Part shown: positions 1-8,439 of the stretch, piece by piece
Layout: every line of letters starts with the position of its first letter
Position numbering within the stretch: position 1 is the stretch's first letter
Assembly (NCBI GenBank): GCA_026692885.1
Contig: JAPLNJ010000849.1
Coordinates: forward strand, 1-41,926
Reading direction: 5' to 3'
DNA from: Planctomycetota bacterium
GTDB lineage: Bacteria > Planctomycetota > Planctomycetia > Pirellulales > Pirellulaceae
Length of the DNA: 41,926 nucleotides
Program-made: the position numbers and the translations under genes
Notes under the pieces: model-generated
What the model was told of the DNA's origin: nothing
Databases searched by the model: none
Seen by the model: only the letters and a program-made list of their open reading frames with translations

Positions 1-18
1 CAGCGACAACTGCATCTG

Positions 19-1473
19 CTAGTCGAACGACCGCGGATCGGGCGGCACGGGTGGCAGGCCGCGACGCTTGACGGCCCAGAGGATGGCGTCCTCAATGCGA
101 CCGCCTTGACTCCAGGCGGGACCCAGACGCAGGACTGTCTCGATCGTCGTCCCGCGCAGCGACAGACGTTGGTCGGCGGTGCCGTCGACGAAGTTTGGCG
201 AGGCAAATGTCGGCTGGAGGGTCATGTCTTGCCAGCTCATCGCCACCGCACCGCGGTCTGTCACAAGAGCCATCAGTGGCATCGTAACTTTCAGCGGGTT
301 CGGCGCGAACCGCAGATGCTCCTCCGTCTCGATGTCCAGCTGGGAACTGGAATGGTCGCGGCGCTCCAGGTATTCCAGGCCCGCAAATAGCCCCTGCTCC
401 AACTCGCCGAAGACCCGCACCACGGGGCCTTCGGCCGGCTTGTCGCTGCGGACGGAGACGGCCAGCTCGCCGGTCGCCGCCAGATCGAGTTTCACCGTCA
501 GGCCCTCGCCGGTGAAGGTCAGCGGCCCGCCGTCGTCCGTAGCTAACGTCAACTTTGGCAGGCGGTCATCCACCTGGACGACGGGAGCCAGTACCGCCAC
601 CGGCTGATGGTCTCGCAGCAGACGGGCCAGAGATCCGTCGCGGGCCACCTCCAGAGTCACCGGACCGCGGGCACGAGTCACACGGTCGAAGGCGGCTTGC
701 GGCCGATAGATCCAGGTCGTGCGGCGCAGCGCGGGCTGCCCCGTGAGGGACACGTTGACGGTCAGCGGTTCCACGGCCGCCTGGCCGGTGAGCCGGAGTG
801 TGGCGTTCCCGGTCGCGCCCGCGGCCAGGGCGAGCGGCTGATCGTTCACCGTCACTGCCACGGCTTGCTCGCTGTGGTTACGCAGAGTCACCGTCACCGC
901 CTGATCCTGTTGGGAAATCGCGGCAATCTCGACGGGCGGCAGCAAGCCGCGATGGACGACCAGCCTGTCGATGGCGACCAACCCGGCTGCTGTGCCGGGA
1001 TCGAGCCGCAAGGCCCGCAACTCGCCAGTCACCTCGAACGGCACCGTATATTCATGCCATTGGTCATCGTGGTTCAACTCGAAGTGCCGGCTATTGGCTT
1101 CTGTGTAACCGGGCTGACGATCGCTCGACCAGAACAGCTGGCCCTGGCCCGCGGTGGCAGACTTCGCGCGCAGGCGAAGCACCAACTGGCCACCCGGCAG
1201 ATGCAGGTCGGCGACAAGGTACGGGTCGTGATCTTCGCAGCGGATCTGCAACACGCCATCAGCCTGCGACAATTCGCACTGATTGGCGGCGCGCCAACCT
1301 GCGGTGCTGTCGGCAAAGTCCCAACTGTGCAGCTTCTCGCCAATCGCGAGCTGCCGCGGGAAGGGATTGGGTAGCTCCAGCGGTTCGAACGCGACGGCGG
1401 CAGATAGGCATAGGCCGCAGAGCGTCAACACGGGCAGCAGGGTGGCGCGGCATAAGCGGTAGGGGGCAGACAT
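19..1473 (-). CDS. Exported protein of unknown function, possibly cut short by an in-frame TAG
   Basis: The 484-residue product starts with a clear Sec signal peptide (hydrophobic stretch about residues 10-28, ending near AVA-FEP). Residues about 45-175 look like a beta-sandwich of the carbohydrate-binding kind (HSWDFADSTAGW near the start, DRLVVHRG near the end); a second beta-rich part follows. No catalytic motif is recognised. The reading frame ends at TAG (19-21) directly after PPDPRSFD, but the same frame stays open through the six remaining codons to the window edge (QMQLSL). A GAG to TAG change would give the natural-looking run RSFDEQMQLSL, so the original protein may have been longer. 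The gene is alone on this strand, with a repeat element about 150 bp upstream. The reading frame is well supported; the function is unknown. Confidence 0.7.
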   Translation of the reverse strand: MSAPYRLCRATLLPVLTLCGLCLSAAVAFEPLELPNPFPRQLAIGEKLHSWDFADSTAGWRAANQCELSQADGVLQIRCEDHDPYLVADLHLPGGQLVLRLRAKSATAGQGQLFWSSDRQPGYTEANSRHFELNHDDQWHEYTVPFEVTGELRALRLDPGTAAGLVAIDRLVVHRGLLPPVEIAAISQQDQAVTVTLRNHSEQAVAVTVNDQPLALAAGATGNATLRLTGQAAVEPLTVNVSLTGQPALRRTTWIYRPQAAFDRVTRARGPVTLEVARDGSLARLLRDHQPVAVLAPVVQVDDRLPKLTLATDDGGPLTFTGEGLTVKLDLAATGELAVSVRSDKPAEGPVVRVFGELEQGLFAGLEYLERRDHSSSQLDIETEEHLRFAPNPLKVTMPLMALVTDRGAVAMSWQDMTLQPTFASPNFVDGTADQRLSLRGTTIETVLRLGPAWSQGGRIEDAILWAVKRRGLPPVPPDPRSFD

Positions 1474-1626
1474 GGCGCGGTCTCCTCGGAAAGTGCTTCG
1501 CCGGTCGGGTCTGGCGAGTTCGACAGATCCGACGGATCTGACAAGTCCGACAGTGTAGCCCTACCGCGGGCATCGCTCAACCGCCGACCGCAGATTGCGT
1601 CCGTTTCTGCGTGATGCACGCACGGT

Positions 1627-2030
1627 GCCCGGGAAGGGGCCTTGATCATAAGGTGTCGCAAAACGCTAGCAGCCGTCCACACTAGCCCGACGCGCAAGCG
1701 AGGGTGGTTGAGGCCCACTCGACGTGAAGGTCTGTGAATTGCCGTAGGTTTCGGCTAGAAAGCAGCTACCCTGGGTCCAGTCGCCGGAGTTCCCTCCGCT
1801 ACCCCAACGGGGTTGTGTCACGGTGTGCTCTCCTCGCGACGAAACCCCGTTGGGGTAGCGGAACGCGTCGCGGGGACCCGTGACCCAGGGTAGCCGCTGC
1901 GCGGCAACCCTGGGCTATGTGACGTAACCGCTTCGCGGTATGCCATGCCGCACCACACCGAAATGCGCAACTTCAAAACTGGCGCGTCGGGCTAGTATGC
2001 GCAACCTTATGATCAAGGCCCCGGGAAGGC
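1627..2030. repeat. MITE-like element of about 400 bp with nested inverted repeats
   Basis: The ends match in inverted orientation: GGGGCCTTGATCATAAGGT near 1636-1654 against ACCTTATGATCAAGGCCCC near 2004-2022. Just inside, ACTAGCCCGACGCG (1681) faces CGCGTCGGGCTAGT (1983). The middle holds a 17-bp perfect inverted repeat (1798-1814 and 1843-1859, containing ACCCCAACGGGGTT) and, around it, CTACCCTGGGTC facing GACCCAGGGTAG. No transposase is encoded. It occupies most of the gap between two divergent genes. Confidence 0.7.
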
Positions 2031-2170
2031 GAATGCGGCTACCTGCCAAAAAGCGCGGCCACACACGAGGCCCGCTCGCGGCTTGCTTTTCTGGCGACGA
2101 CGCCTACAACATGATTGCGTGTCAGCCTGGTTCGACGGAAGCCACGAATCTGTTTCAGGAGACCAAGACC

Positions 2171-3217
2171 ATGTGCCAGACCAGTCAGCAACCTTCCGCG
2201 TCCTTGCCCGTCGGTGGCTTGAGCCGCCGCGAACTGCTGGCGTACTCGGCGGCGTTCGGCTCGAGCTTCCTGGCGGCTCAAGGGCTGGCAGCCGCCGACG
2301 CAGCCGCTCCGCCTGCCTCCCGCACGGCCCGCAAAGAACCCAGCAAACGTTACGACATGAAGAAGTCGATCAACCTCTGGGCGTTGCCTTACCCGAAGCA
2401 GATGGCGCTGCAGGAGTGCTTGGAACTGTGCAAAGACGCCGGCTTCGACGCGGTCGAAGTCAACTACGCTCTGGACGGCGACCTGTCGCCGGAGGCCAGC
2501 GACAGGGACATTCAGGCGATCGGTGCGCTGGCCCGCAAGATCGGCCTGGAGATCAGCGGTCTGTGCTCCTTCCTGTTCGGGCCGTACTCCCTGACGCACA
2601 ACGACCCCGAGCGGCGTGCCAAGGGACTGGAACTGGCGGAGAACATGATTCGCGCCGCCCAGTTGCTGCAGACGCCAAATCTGCTGGTCGTCCCCGGAGC
2701 CGTCTACATCCCCTGGCTGCCTGACGAGCCGCCTGTGCCGAGCCGCGTGGCGCACCAGCGTGCGACCGAGGCGGTGCGGCGGCTGATCCCGCTGGCGGAG
2801 AAATGCAGCGTGTACCTGAACCTGGAGAACATCTTCCTGAACGGCTTCCTGTTCAGTCCGCAGGAGCTGGCGGCGTTTATCGACAGCTTCCAGTCGAAGC
2901 AGGTCCGGGCACATTTCGACACCGGCAACATCATGCAGTACCAGTTCCCGGAAGACTGGATCCCGATCCTCGGCCAACGCATCCAGAACGTGCATTTCAA
3001 GGAAGCGTCGAAGAAGGTGCACGAGACCACGATCGACACGTTTCGACCGTTGCTGGACGGCACCGTGAATTGGCCGGCCGTACTCTCAGCGCTGGATCAG
3101 GTTGGTTACCGCGGCTACCTGACGTTCGAGTACTTCAATCCGTACCCGCATTGGCCGGAAGCGCTCGTGTATCACACCTCGGATGCCCTCGACCGGATGC
3201 TGGGGAGGAAGGCTTAA
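2171..3217 (+). CDS. Tat-exported sugar phosphate isomerase/epimerase-like TIM-barrel protein
   Basis: This 348-residue protein belongs to the xylose isomerase-like TIM-barrel family (AP endonuclease family 2). A twin-arginine leader is visible (SRRELLAYSAAFG, residues 18-30), so the protein is probably exported folded. The barrel runs from about residue 65. Likely metal ligands are E219 (LNLENIF), H248/D250 (HFDTGN), H275 (VHFKEAS) and E320 (TFEYF). The frame is open further upstream, but the ATG at 2171 is preferred because CAGGAG sits 10 bases before it and because it places the Tat motif near the N-terminus. Exported members of this family are abundant in planctomycetes; the substrate cannot be read from sequence. 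It stands alone between two repeat-filled gaps. Confidence 0.85.
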   Translation: MCQTSQQPSASLPVGGLSRRELLAYSAAFGSSFLAAQGLAAADAAAPPASRTARKEPSKRYDMKKSINLWALPYPKQMALQECLELCKDAGFDAVEVNYALDGDLSPEASDRDIQAIGALARKIGLEISGLCSFLFGPYSLTHNDPERRAKGLELAENMIRAAQLLQTPNLLVVPGAVYIPWLPDEPPVPSRVAHQRATEAVRRLIPLAEKCSVYLNLENIFLNGFLFSPQELAAFIDSFQSKQVRAHFDTGNIMQYQFPEDWIPILGQRIQNVHFKEASKKVHETTIDTFRPLLDGTVNWPAVLSALDQVGYRGYLTFEYFNPYPHWPEALVYHTSDALDRMLGRKA

Positions 3218-3243
3218 AGGTCGGCGACTCTTCCCTCCCCAAA

Positions 3244-3419
3244 GGGGCACTGCTGTGCACATCTTCAAACGGGCCGGAGGCCGGTATTTTACAAGCACGA
3301 CGCGCAAGCGAGTGAGTTTGGATTTCGCTTGCCGGTCCACCCCGGACTCACTCGCTTGCGCGTCGTGCTTGTATTTCCAGCCTTTGGCTGGCTGCAAAGA
3401 TGTGCACAGCAGTGGCCCC
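3244..3419. repeat. Large nested inverted repeat downstream of the sugar isomerase
   Basis: The outer arms are about 22 bp (CACTGCTGTGCACATCTT at 3248 and its complement ending near 3415). The inner arms are a perfect 26-bp inverted repeat at 3291-3316 and 3347-3372, containing GACGCGCAAGCGAGTGAG. The outer-arm motif GATGTGCACAGCAGTGG recurs at 33026-33042. Lying 27 bp after a stop codon, it could fold in RNA and act as a terminator, but there is no T-run. Confidence 0.75.
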
Positions 3420-3843
3420 AACAAAGGGGCCAAAACAAATCAGCCCAGGGCAGAGCGTCGCGGCGACAGCCGCAGAGCGACGCCCTGGGTACGGGTTCGC
3501 TTCAGCACGGTAGCCCTGAAAGGGCGAAACAAATCGGTTCATCCCGCACGTATCGTTCGTCAGCTGCGGCCAAGCCTTGTTTCGCCCCTTCAGGGCTGGC
3601 GTTCTCCATCCTCTCCTAACCCAGGGCGGCGCTACGCGGCTACGCCGCTCCGCTCTGCCCTGGGCTGCTATGTGGCTGCCCCTTTGGGGCGAAAACCTGT
3701 GGATCACGATCAGGGGTGCCGTGAGGGGCCACTCGGTCATCCTTGATTTCGCAATCGCTCCGCGAAGCAAACCAGAATGGAACAGAATACAGGCATTCGG
3801 GAAAACACCAATTCAAGGCGAAATCAGACAAACTGAACACCCC
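3413..3843 (-). repeat. Composite palindromic element, copy 1 (core plus 130-bp tail)
   Basis: This copy is in the reverse orientation relative to those at 22243 and 31709. The core (3413-3710) has the order of blocks: a short GGCCCC-type hairpin, a GCCCAGGGC/GCCCTGGGT hairpin, GCCCTGAAAGGGCGAAACAA, a variable middle, then the same blocks mirrored, ending GCCCCTTTGGGGCGAAAACC. A tail (3711-3843) follows; it recurs in inverted orientation at 41793-41926. The whole gap between the isomerase and the exoribonuclease genes is filled by this and the preceding repeat. Open frames inside it are not genes. Confidence 0.85.
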
Positions 3844-3852
3844 ACGCTGAGC

Positions 3853-4818
3853 CTAATCGCGGCCTTTGTACAATTTGCGGCCCAGATGCGACTGGAAGGG
3901 CGTCCAGTTACTGTCCGTGTTGGCGTCTTCCCGGATCAACTGGCTGATGGCGTGCATCTTGGCGTCCAGGTTATCCAGCGAGTGCAGCGCCAGCGACTCG
4001 AGTGTCATCGGCAGCTTGGGGCTGCCAAATTCATACTCGCCGTGGTGACTGATGATCATGTGCTTCAATCGCAGCCGCAATTCCGCCGGAAATTCTTCAC
4101 CCGTCAACTTCTCCGTCTCGCGGACTTTTTCGTCGATGATCTCGACGCCGATGACCAGATGGCCGATCAGCTGGCCTTCATCGCTGTAGCCCAGTTCGCG
4201 ATCGTAGGTCAGTTCGCGAATCTTGCCGACGTCGTGTAGGAACGCGCCCATCAGCAGGAGATTGGCGTCCACTTCCGGGTATCGCGGGGCCACGATGATT
4301 ACGACTTCCATCAGGCTGATGACGTGCTGCAGCAGTCCGCCGCGATAGGCATGGTGGTGCTTGACGCCAGCCGGAGCGCTGGTGAACTGGGCCATGAAGT
4401 CTTCGTCCATCAGGAACGATTCGGCCAAGTTTCGCAGCGGAACGCGGCGGATGCTCCGGAGCAGTTCGGCCAGCCGCGAAGCCAACTGGTCGACAGCCAC
4501 CGTACCCAACGTGATGAAGTCGACTTCCGAGACTTCGCGGGCCGAGACCTTCTCGACACGGTTGACGATCATCTGCAGCGCGCTGTTGTAGAACTGGGCC
4601 GTGCCTTGCACGCGCAGAAAATCACCGTTTTCGAACTGGCTGTACAACTGATCGTTAGCGTTCCACATCATCGCCGTGACCGACCCGGTCCGGTCTGACA
4701 GACGCATCTGTAGGTACAGATTTCCTTGGCGGTTCGTCCGCAGTTGTTTGTCCGAAACGAGAAAAATCTCGTCGACGCTTTCGCGTTCGCCGAGTTGATT
4801 GATGAAGCGACGTGACAT
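3853..4818 (-). CDS. yhaM: 3'-5' exoribonuclease, YhaM family
   Basis: The 321-residue length and domain order fit the YhaM/CBF1 family: an N-terminal OB-fold (about residues 13-90, nucleic-acid binding) followed by an HD hydrolase domain (about 150-300). Visible metal-site elements are the HHH region at 154-156, H165 in LLQHV, the HD pair at 195-196 in FLHDVGK, H220 in LIGH and the later ISHHGEYEFG. The family degrades RNA, and DNA in some members, from the 3' end in the cytoplasm. The ATG at 4818 is the first plausible start (MSRRFINQLGERE). The stop is only 10 bp from the composite repeat on its 3' side. All expected motifs are present, so the gene is probably functional. Confidence 0.9.
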   Translation of the reverse strand: MSRRFINQLGERESVDEIFLVSDKQLRTNRQGNLYLQMRLSDRTGSVTAMMWNANDQLYSQFENGDFLRVQGTAQFYNSALQMIVNRVEKVSAREVSEVDFITLGTVAVDQLASRLAELLRSIRRVPLRNLAESFLMDEDFMAQFTSAPAGVKHHHAYRGGLLQHVISLMEVVIIVAPRYPEVDANLLLMGAFLHDVGKIRELTYDRELGYSDEGQLIGHLVIGVEIIDEKVRETEKLTGEEFPAELRLRLKHMIISHHGEYEFGSPKLPMTLESLALHSLDNLDAKMHAISQLIREDANTDSNWTPFQSHLGRKLYKGRD

Positions 4819-5158
4819 GAAATTGGCAAACCAAGAAGGGAGTGGGAAAGACGAAGTCGCCGAATTCTAGGGGCAACGGACGGGCGTAGCAAGTGGCTCA
4901 GGGGCCTCGACCGCTAGGTTGCCAACGGCTGTCAGTCCTGTCGACGGTCCGGGTGGCTGGCGGCTGAGCCTACGATCAAGGCTCGGTTCAGAAATTCACC
5001 TTCGGCGCGAGGCTCGCAAAACTGTATCCCAAAGAGTTCTTACAATGGTGAGATCTGGTCCGGCTCTTGTTCCAGCGTGGCATGTCGGGTCCCCATCCGG
5101 GCTTGCCCCGGTGAAATTGGGTTTCGTACACTACCTTGGCAGACGCTAGCCGTGCTGT
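4819..5158. other. Gap between divergent genes, no gene seen
   Basis: Short open frames occur on both strands, but none has a ribosome binding site or protein-like composition. The region must hold the promoters of the YhaM gene (minus) and the c-heme gene (plus); no convincing -35/-10 pair could be assigned by eye. Confidence 0.5.
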
Positions 5159-5211
5159 CTTCCGCCGCCTCCCGCCCGCCGCCTCCGGCGGCGGGCGGGA
5201 GGCGGCGGAAG
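5159..5211. repeat. Perfect 25-bp GC-only-type hairpin ending 2 bp before a start codon
   Basis: The left arm 5159-5183 (CTTCCGCCGCCTCCCGCC...) and right arm 5187-5211 are exact reverse complements around the 3-base loop TCC. The right arm contains GGGAGGCGGCGGAAG, which would serve as the ribosome binding region of the GTG start at 5214. If transcribed, the stem would bury that site. A hairpin of the same arm length and loop size, with different sequence, lies at 23859-23911. Confidence 0.85.
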
Positions 5212-5213
5212 AA

Positions 5214-6731
5214 GTGAGGCGGTTGCGGACCCGTGGCGTAGTCCAGAAACCTCGCTCCACAGCCGTCCTCGCCGGCTTGCTAGCTACTTCATCGGCCGTA
5301 GCGGCTATCCCGGCGGCACAGCGTCGCCAGATCGAGGCATTGGAGCCGCTGGTGGTCAAGGCCGGACGACTGTTCTTGGACAAGAAGTACAAGGAAAGCG
5401 GCAACGTCGTCCGAGAAATTCAGACGAAATTGGACGATTTGGCTACGTCCGGGGACAAGGAAGTGCTGGCGGAGCTGACCAAGATCCAAAGGCGGTTGGA
5501 AAAAGCCCACACGCTGCTGGAACTGGAAGGCATCTCCCTGCCGCCGCTGAAGAAATTGCCGGCCGACGCGGCCGAGCGAGTGGAAGTCAAGCCGCTCACG
5601 GGAAAAGAGACGGTCAGCTTTACGAACGACATTGCTCCCGTACTGGACGAGCAGTGTGCAAAGTGCCACGGTCGGGAACGCCGCGCCGGTGCGCACTTGA
5701 ACCTGGCCACGTTCTCCGGCCTGTGGAAAGGCGGCGACAACGGTCCGCCGATTCCGCCCGGCAAACCGGCCGACAGTCTGCTGTTCCAGAAGCTGACAGG
5801 CAAGGCCGATGGCGAAGCCATGCCTCTGCAGGGGCCAGCCCTGGCCGACGCCGTATTGAAAAAGATCGAGAAATGGATCGCGGAAGGCGCGCCGTTCGAC
5901 GGAACGGATCCGGATCAGGATCTCGGTCACCTGGCCGACGTGCGCAAGGCTCAAAAGACGACGCACAACGAGCTGAGCAACAATCGGATCCAACTGGCTA
6001 CGAGGAACTGGACGGCCTACACGGCGGGGACCAAGAACGACCGGGCTGAAACCAGTAACTTCCTCTTGCTCGGCGACGTGGGTCTGGACAATCTGCAGAA
6101 GTATGGCAAGTTGGCTGATTGGCTCGTGGCGAAGGTCGGCGATGTGTTCGGGGCGACCAGTGCCCAGACTTTTGTCAAAGGCCGGATCACGCTGTACGTC
6201 TTCCAACAGCGGGCGGACTGCGCTGCCTTCGCCAAGAAACTCGACAACCGCGACCTGCCCGAACAGTCGCCCGGTTACTGGCGTTACACCGTCTTGGAGG
6301 CCTACGCCGCAATCGTGGCTCCGCAGAATACGGAGTACACGATGGAGGCGTTGCTGGTTCAAGAAGCTGCCGCCGTCTACTTGGCCAGCTTGGGCAAGAC
6401 GCCGCCTTGGTTTGCCGAAGGCTCGGCTCGAGCGGCGGCGGCAAGACTAAAAGCAGACGATGCCCGTGTCGCGGCCTGGGATCAGCAGCTGCCGAAGATC
6501 GTCGCGTCCCTGAACCGGCCCGACGATTTTGCCACCGGCAAATTATCTGAGGAAACGGCGGCCATCGCCAGTTACGGCTTCGCCAAGCATCTGATGAAGG
6601 ATACGAAACGCTACCTGGATCTTCTGGAGGCCGTGCGCCAGGGCAAGGACTTCCAGCCGGCGTTTTCCGCCACCTACGGCGGCAGCCTCCTGCAGATCGC
6701 CAAAGACTGGGTGAACGAGACCGCCAAGTAG
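5214..6731 (+). CDS. Exported c-heme (planctomycete cytochrome-type) protein fused to a degenerate peptidase-like domain
   Basis: From the GTG at 5214 the product is 505 residues. The frame is open further up to a TTG at 5136, but the GTG gives a normal signal peptide (RR start, then VLAGLLATSSAVAA) and follows a purine-rich GGAGG stretch. A helical region (about residues 35-110) precedes a c-type heme motif CAKCHG (C148, C151, H152) inside the pattern FTNDIAPVLDEQC, typical of the planctomycete PSCyt1 class, which sits on exported proteins. The C-terminal half resembles the exported peptidase-like domain often seen in planctomycetes (TLYVFQQRADCAAF, then PPWFAEGSA at about 397), but the expected HExxH zinc motif is replaced by VQEAAAVYL (about 382). 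It is therefore probably not a peptidase. The domain boundaries are inference. Confidence 0.75.
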   Translation: MRRLRTRGVVQKPRSTAVLAGLLATSSAVAAIPAAQRRQIEALEPLVVKAGRLFLDKKYKESGNVVREIQTKLDDLATSGDKEVLAELTKIQRRLEKAHTLLELEGISLPPLKKLPADAAERVEVKPLTGKETVSFTNDIAPVLDEQCAKCHGRERRAGAHLNLATFSGLWKGGDNGPPIPPGKPADSLLFQKLTGKADGEAMPLQGPALADAVLKKIEKWIAEGAPFDGTDPDQDLGHLADVRKAQKTTHNELSNNRIQLATRNWTAYTAGTKNDRAETSNFLLLGDVGLDNLQKYGKLADWLVAKVGDVFGATSAQTFVKGRITLYVFQQRADCAAFAKKLDNRDLPEQSPGYWRYTVLEAYAAIVAPQNTEYTMEALLVQEAAAVYLASLGKTPPWFAEGSARAAAARLKADDARVAAWDQQLPKIVASLNRPDDFATGKLSEETAAIASYGFAKHLMKDTKRYLDLLEAVRQGKDFQPAFSATYGGSLLQIAKDWVNETAK

Positions 6732-6734
6732 CAG

Positions 6735-8231
6735 CTAGCGCTGGAGGGCCTCGTCCAGCCGCTGTATCAAATCCCGCGGCTCCTCCAGGCCCACGGAAAC
6801 GCGGACGAGATAGCGGCTCACACCGCAGCTTTCCGCCCAGTCGAGTTCCTGGTAATGCGCCAACAGCGTAAAGGGACAGCACAGGCTGAAGTACGTACCT
6901 AGGTTCGGACCTTTGCAGAGTTGCAGCGCGTCGAAGAATCGCGGGGTAGTGTGGGCCGGGTCCTCCAGCAGGAGCGAGAACAGTCCGCCGTACCCACCGC
7001 CGGTGCGCTGGAAAGCCGTGTAGTGGCCTGGCGTGCGGAACTTGGGATAGTAGACCTCGGCAATCGCCGGATGAGACCGGCAGAAATCGCAGACCTGCTC
7101 GGCCGTGCGGTTGATTCGCTGGACGCGTTCCGGGAAGTCCGCGGCATACTGCGCGAGCCGCACGGCGTCGTCACCCCACAGTGTATCTTCGTACTCGCGG
7201 GCCAGGGCGTCGCTTAGCCCAAGGGACCATCGCCCACGTGGATTCAAGATCGCCGCCCCGGCCAACACGTCACCGGCGCCCGTGAAGTATTTGGTCAGGC
7301 TGGTGATCAGCACGTCGGCGACCGGCCGCAGGTCGACGTTCACGTAGGTGCCCAACGTCTCGTCGACGACTAGAGGAAAGCCATGACGTTCCGCAAGCTC
7401 GGCCAACGCCGCCAAGTCCGGACTGACCAGCAGCGGATTCGAGGGGAACTCGCAGTAGACGGCCGAAACCGGCTCCGTACGTAACAGCTCGGTGAAGCGG
7501 TGCAGATCCTGTTCGTCGCCCCGCGGGAAGAAATGGGCGCCCGGGCCCAGGTCCTGCTGGAGCTTCAGTGTGTCGACGTAAGGAAAGCCGAACTGCACGC
7601 TCCGGCGTCCGGGAAACAGGCGGTTGACGGCCCGGTAGACGGTGTAGATGGCGCTCATGCCCGAGCTAAACAGGTAGACGCTGTCCGCCGGCACACCCAC
7701 CCACTGAGCGATCTGCTCGCGGACGACCCGCTTGGCTACACTCGCGGCCGACTCGGGGGTTCCCAGCAGCAGTGCTTCCGCATGCCGGGACGAGATGCCC
7801 TCGCCCGTATGACGCCAGTGTTTCCGGGCCGCCTCCTCGGCGGCACGCGGGAAGCAGCACACGTACGGCCCCGCCGTGGCCCAGGACTGAATCCGCCCCT
7901 GGTGACCGCTCCAGCGGCGCACTGACTCGACGCTGCGCAGGGCTGCCGCGTGGGACGGGTAGACGTGACAGAACTCGTCCGGACCGGCAAAACGGCGAGC
8001 ACATTCGGCAAACAGCTGCACGGTCAACGGGTGGATGAAGAACCGGGGGTAGCCCGTCTGCAGGCGTCCCAGAACGCGTGGCTCGGCTTTCTCGTAATCG
8101 ATCACGTCACCCCAGGTCGGCAGGCAGACCGAATTGGCGTGGGGCGACGGCGGCAGCGGTTTGCCGAGGTCCTCGGCACGCCACAGGGGCGCGCGGAGCA
8201 GGTCAGGCCGATAGAGTTCCATGTCCGTCAT
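6735..8231 (-). CDS. Cys/Met metabolism PLP enzyme, cystathionine gamma-synthase-like with long N-terminal part
   Basis: The 498-residue product has the fold-type I PLP signature of the Cys/Met metabolism family in its second half: SSGMSAIYTVYRAV, CEFPSNPLL, VVDETLGTY, and the Schiff-base lysine K314 in SLTKYFTGAGD. The N-terminal 170 residues have no counterpart in the usual 380-400-residue enzymes and resemble the extended forms known from fungal-type cystathionine gamma-synthases. The ATG at 8231 (MTDMELYRP) is preferred over a TTG upstream at 8282; a second ATG at 8222 is possible. It is convergent with the c-heme gene, with only 3 bp between stops. With the genes at 9649 and 11121 it forms a sulfur amino-acid block. 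Exact substrate is uncertain (synthase, lyase or sulfhydrylase). Confidence 0.8.
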   Translation of the reverse strand: MTDMELYRPDLLRAPLWRAEDLGKPLPPSPHANSVCLPTWGDVIDYEKAEPRVLGRLQTGYPRFFIHPLTVQLFAECARRFAGPDEFCHVYPSHAAALRSVESVRRWSGHQGRIQSWATAGPYVCCFPRAAEEAARKHWRHTGEGISSRHAEALLLGTPESAASVAKRVVREQIAQWVGVPADSVYLFSSGMSAIYTVYRAVNRLFPGRRSVQFGFPYVDTLKLQQDLGPGAHFFPRGDEQDLHRFTELLRTEPVSAVYCEFPSNPLLVSPDLAALAELAERHGFPLVVDETLGTYVNVDLRPVADVLITSLTKYFTGAGDVLAGAAILNPRGRWSLGLSDALAREYEDTLWGDDAVRLAQYAADFPERVQRINRTAEQVCDFCRSHPAIAEVYYPKFRTPGHYTAFQRTGGGYGGLFSLLLEDPAHTTPRFFDALQLCKGPNLGTYFSLCCPFTLLAHYQELDWAESCGVSRYLVRVSVGLEEPRDLIQRLDEALQR

Positions 8232-8439
8232 CTTCGTCACCGTAACAAAACCGGCCCCGACCGACAAGCGACCTACAGCCAAAACCTACAGCCAAAAGGT
8301 GTCCACGCCCATGACCAGAATCCACACGGCCCGAAGGCCGCAGCCAATCCGGCTCCGGCGATATCACCGGCGGGGAGCTTGCGAATAGCGGGGTTCCTGC
8401 TGCCTGCCAAGTGCTGCAACGCCAAGGAAGTTTGCCGGG

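Noticed and set aside
3348..3770. Open frames within the composite repeat, also at 22389-23210 and 31596-31859
   Set aside because: They share similar peptide fragments only because the DNA repeat is shared; no ribosome binding sites.
5289..6362. A 357-residue frame antisense to the c-heme gene
   Set aside because: No start signal, and the sense frame has a heme motif and signal peptide.
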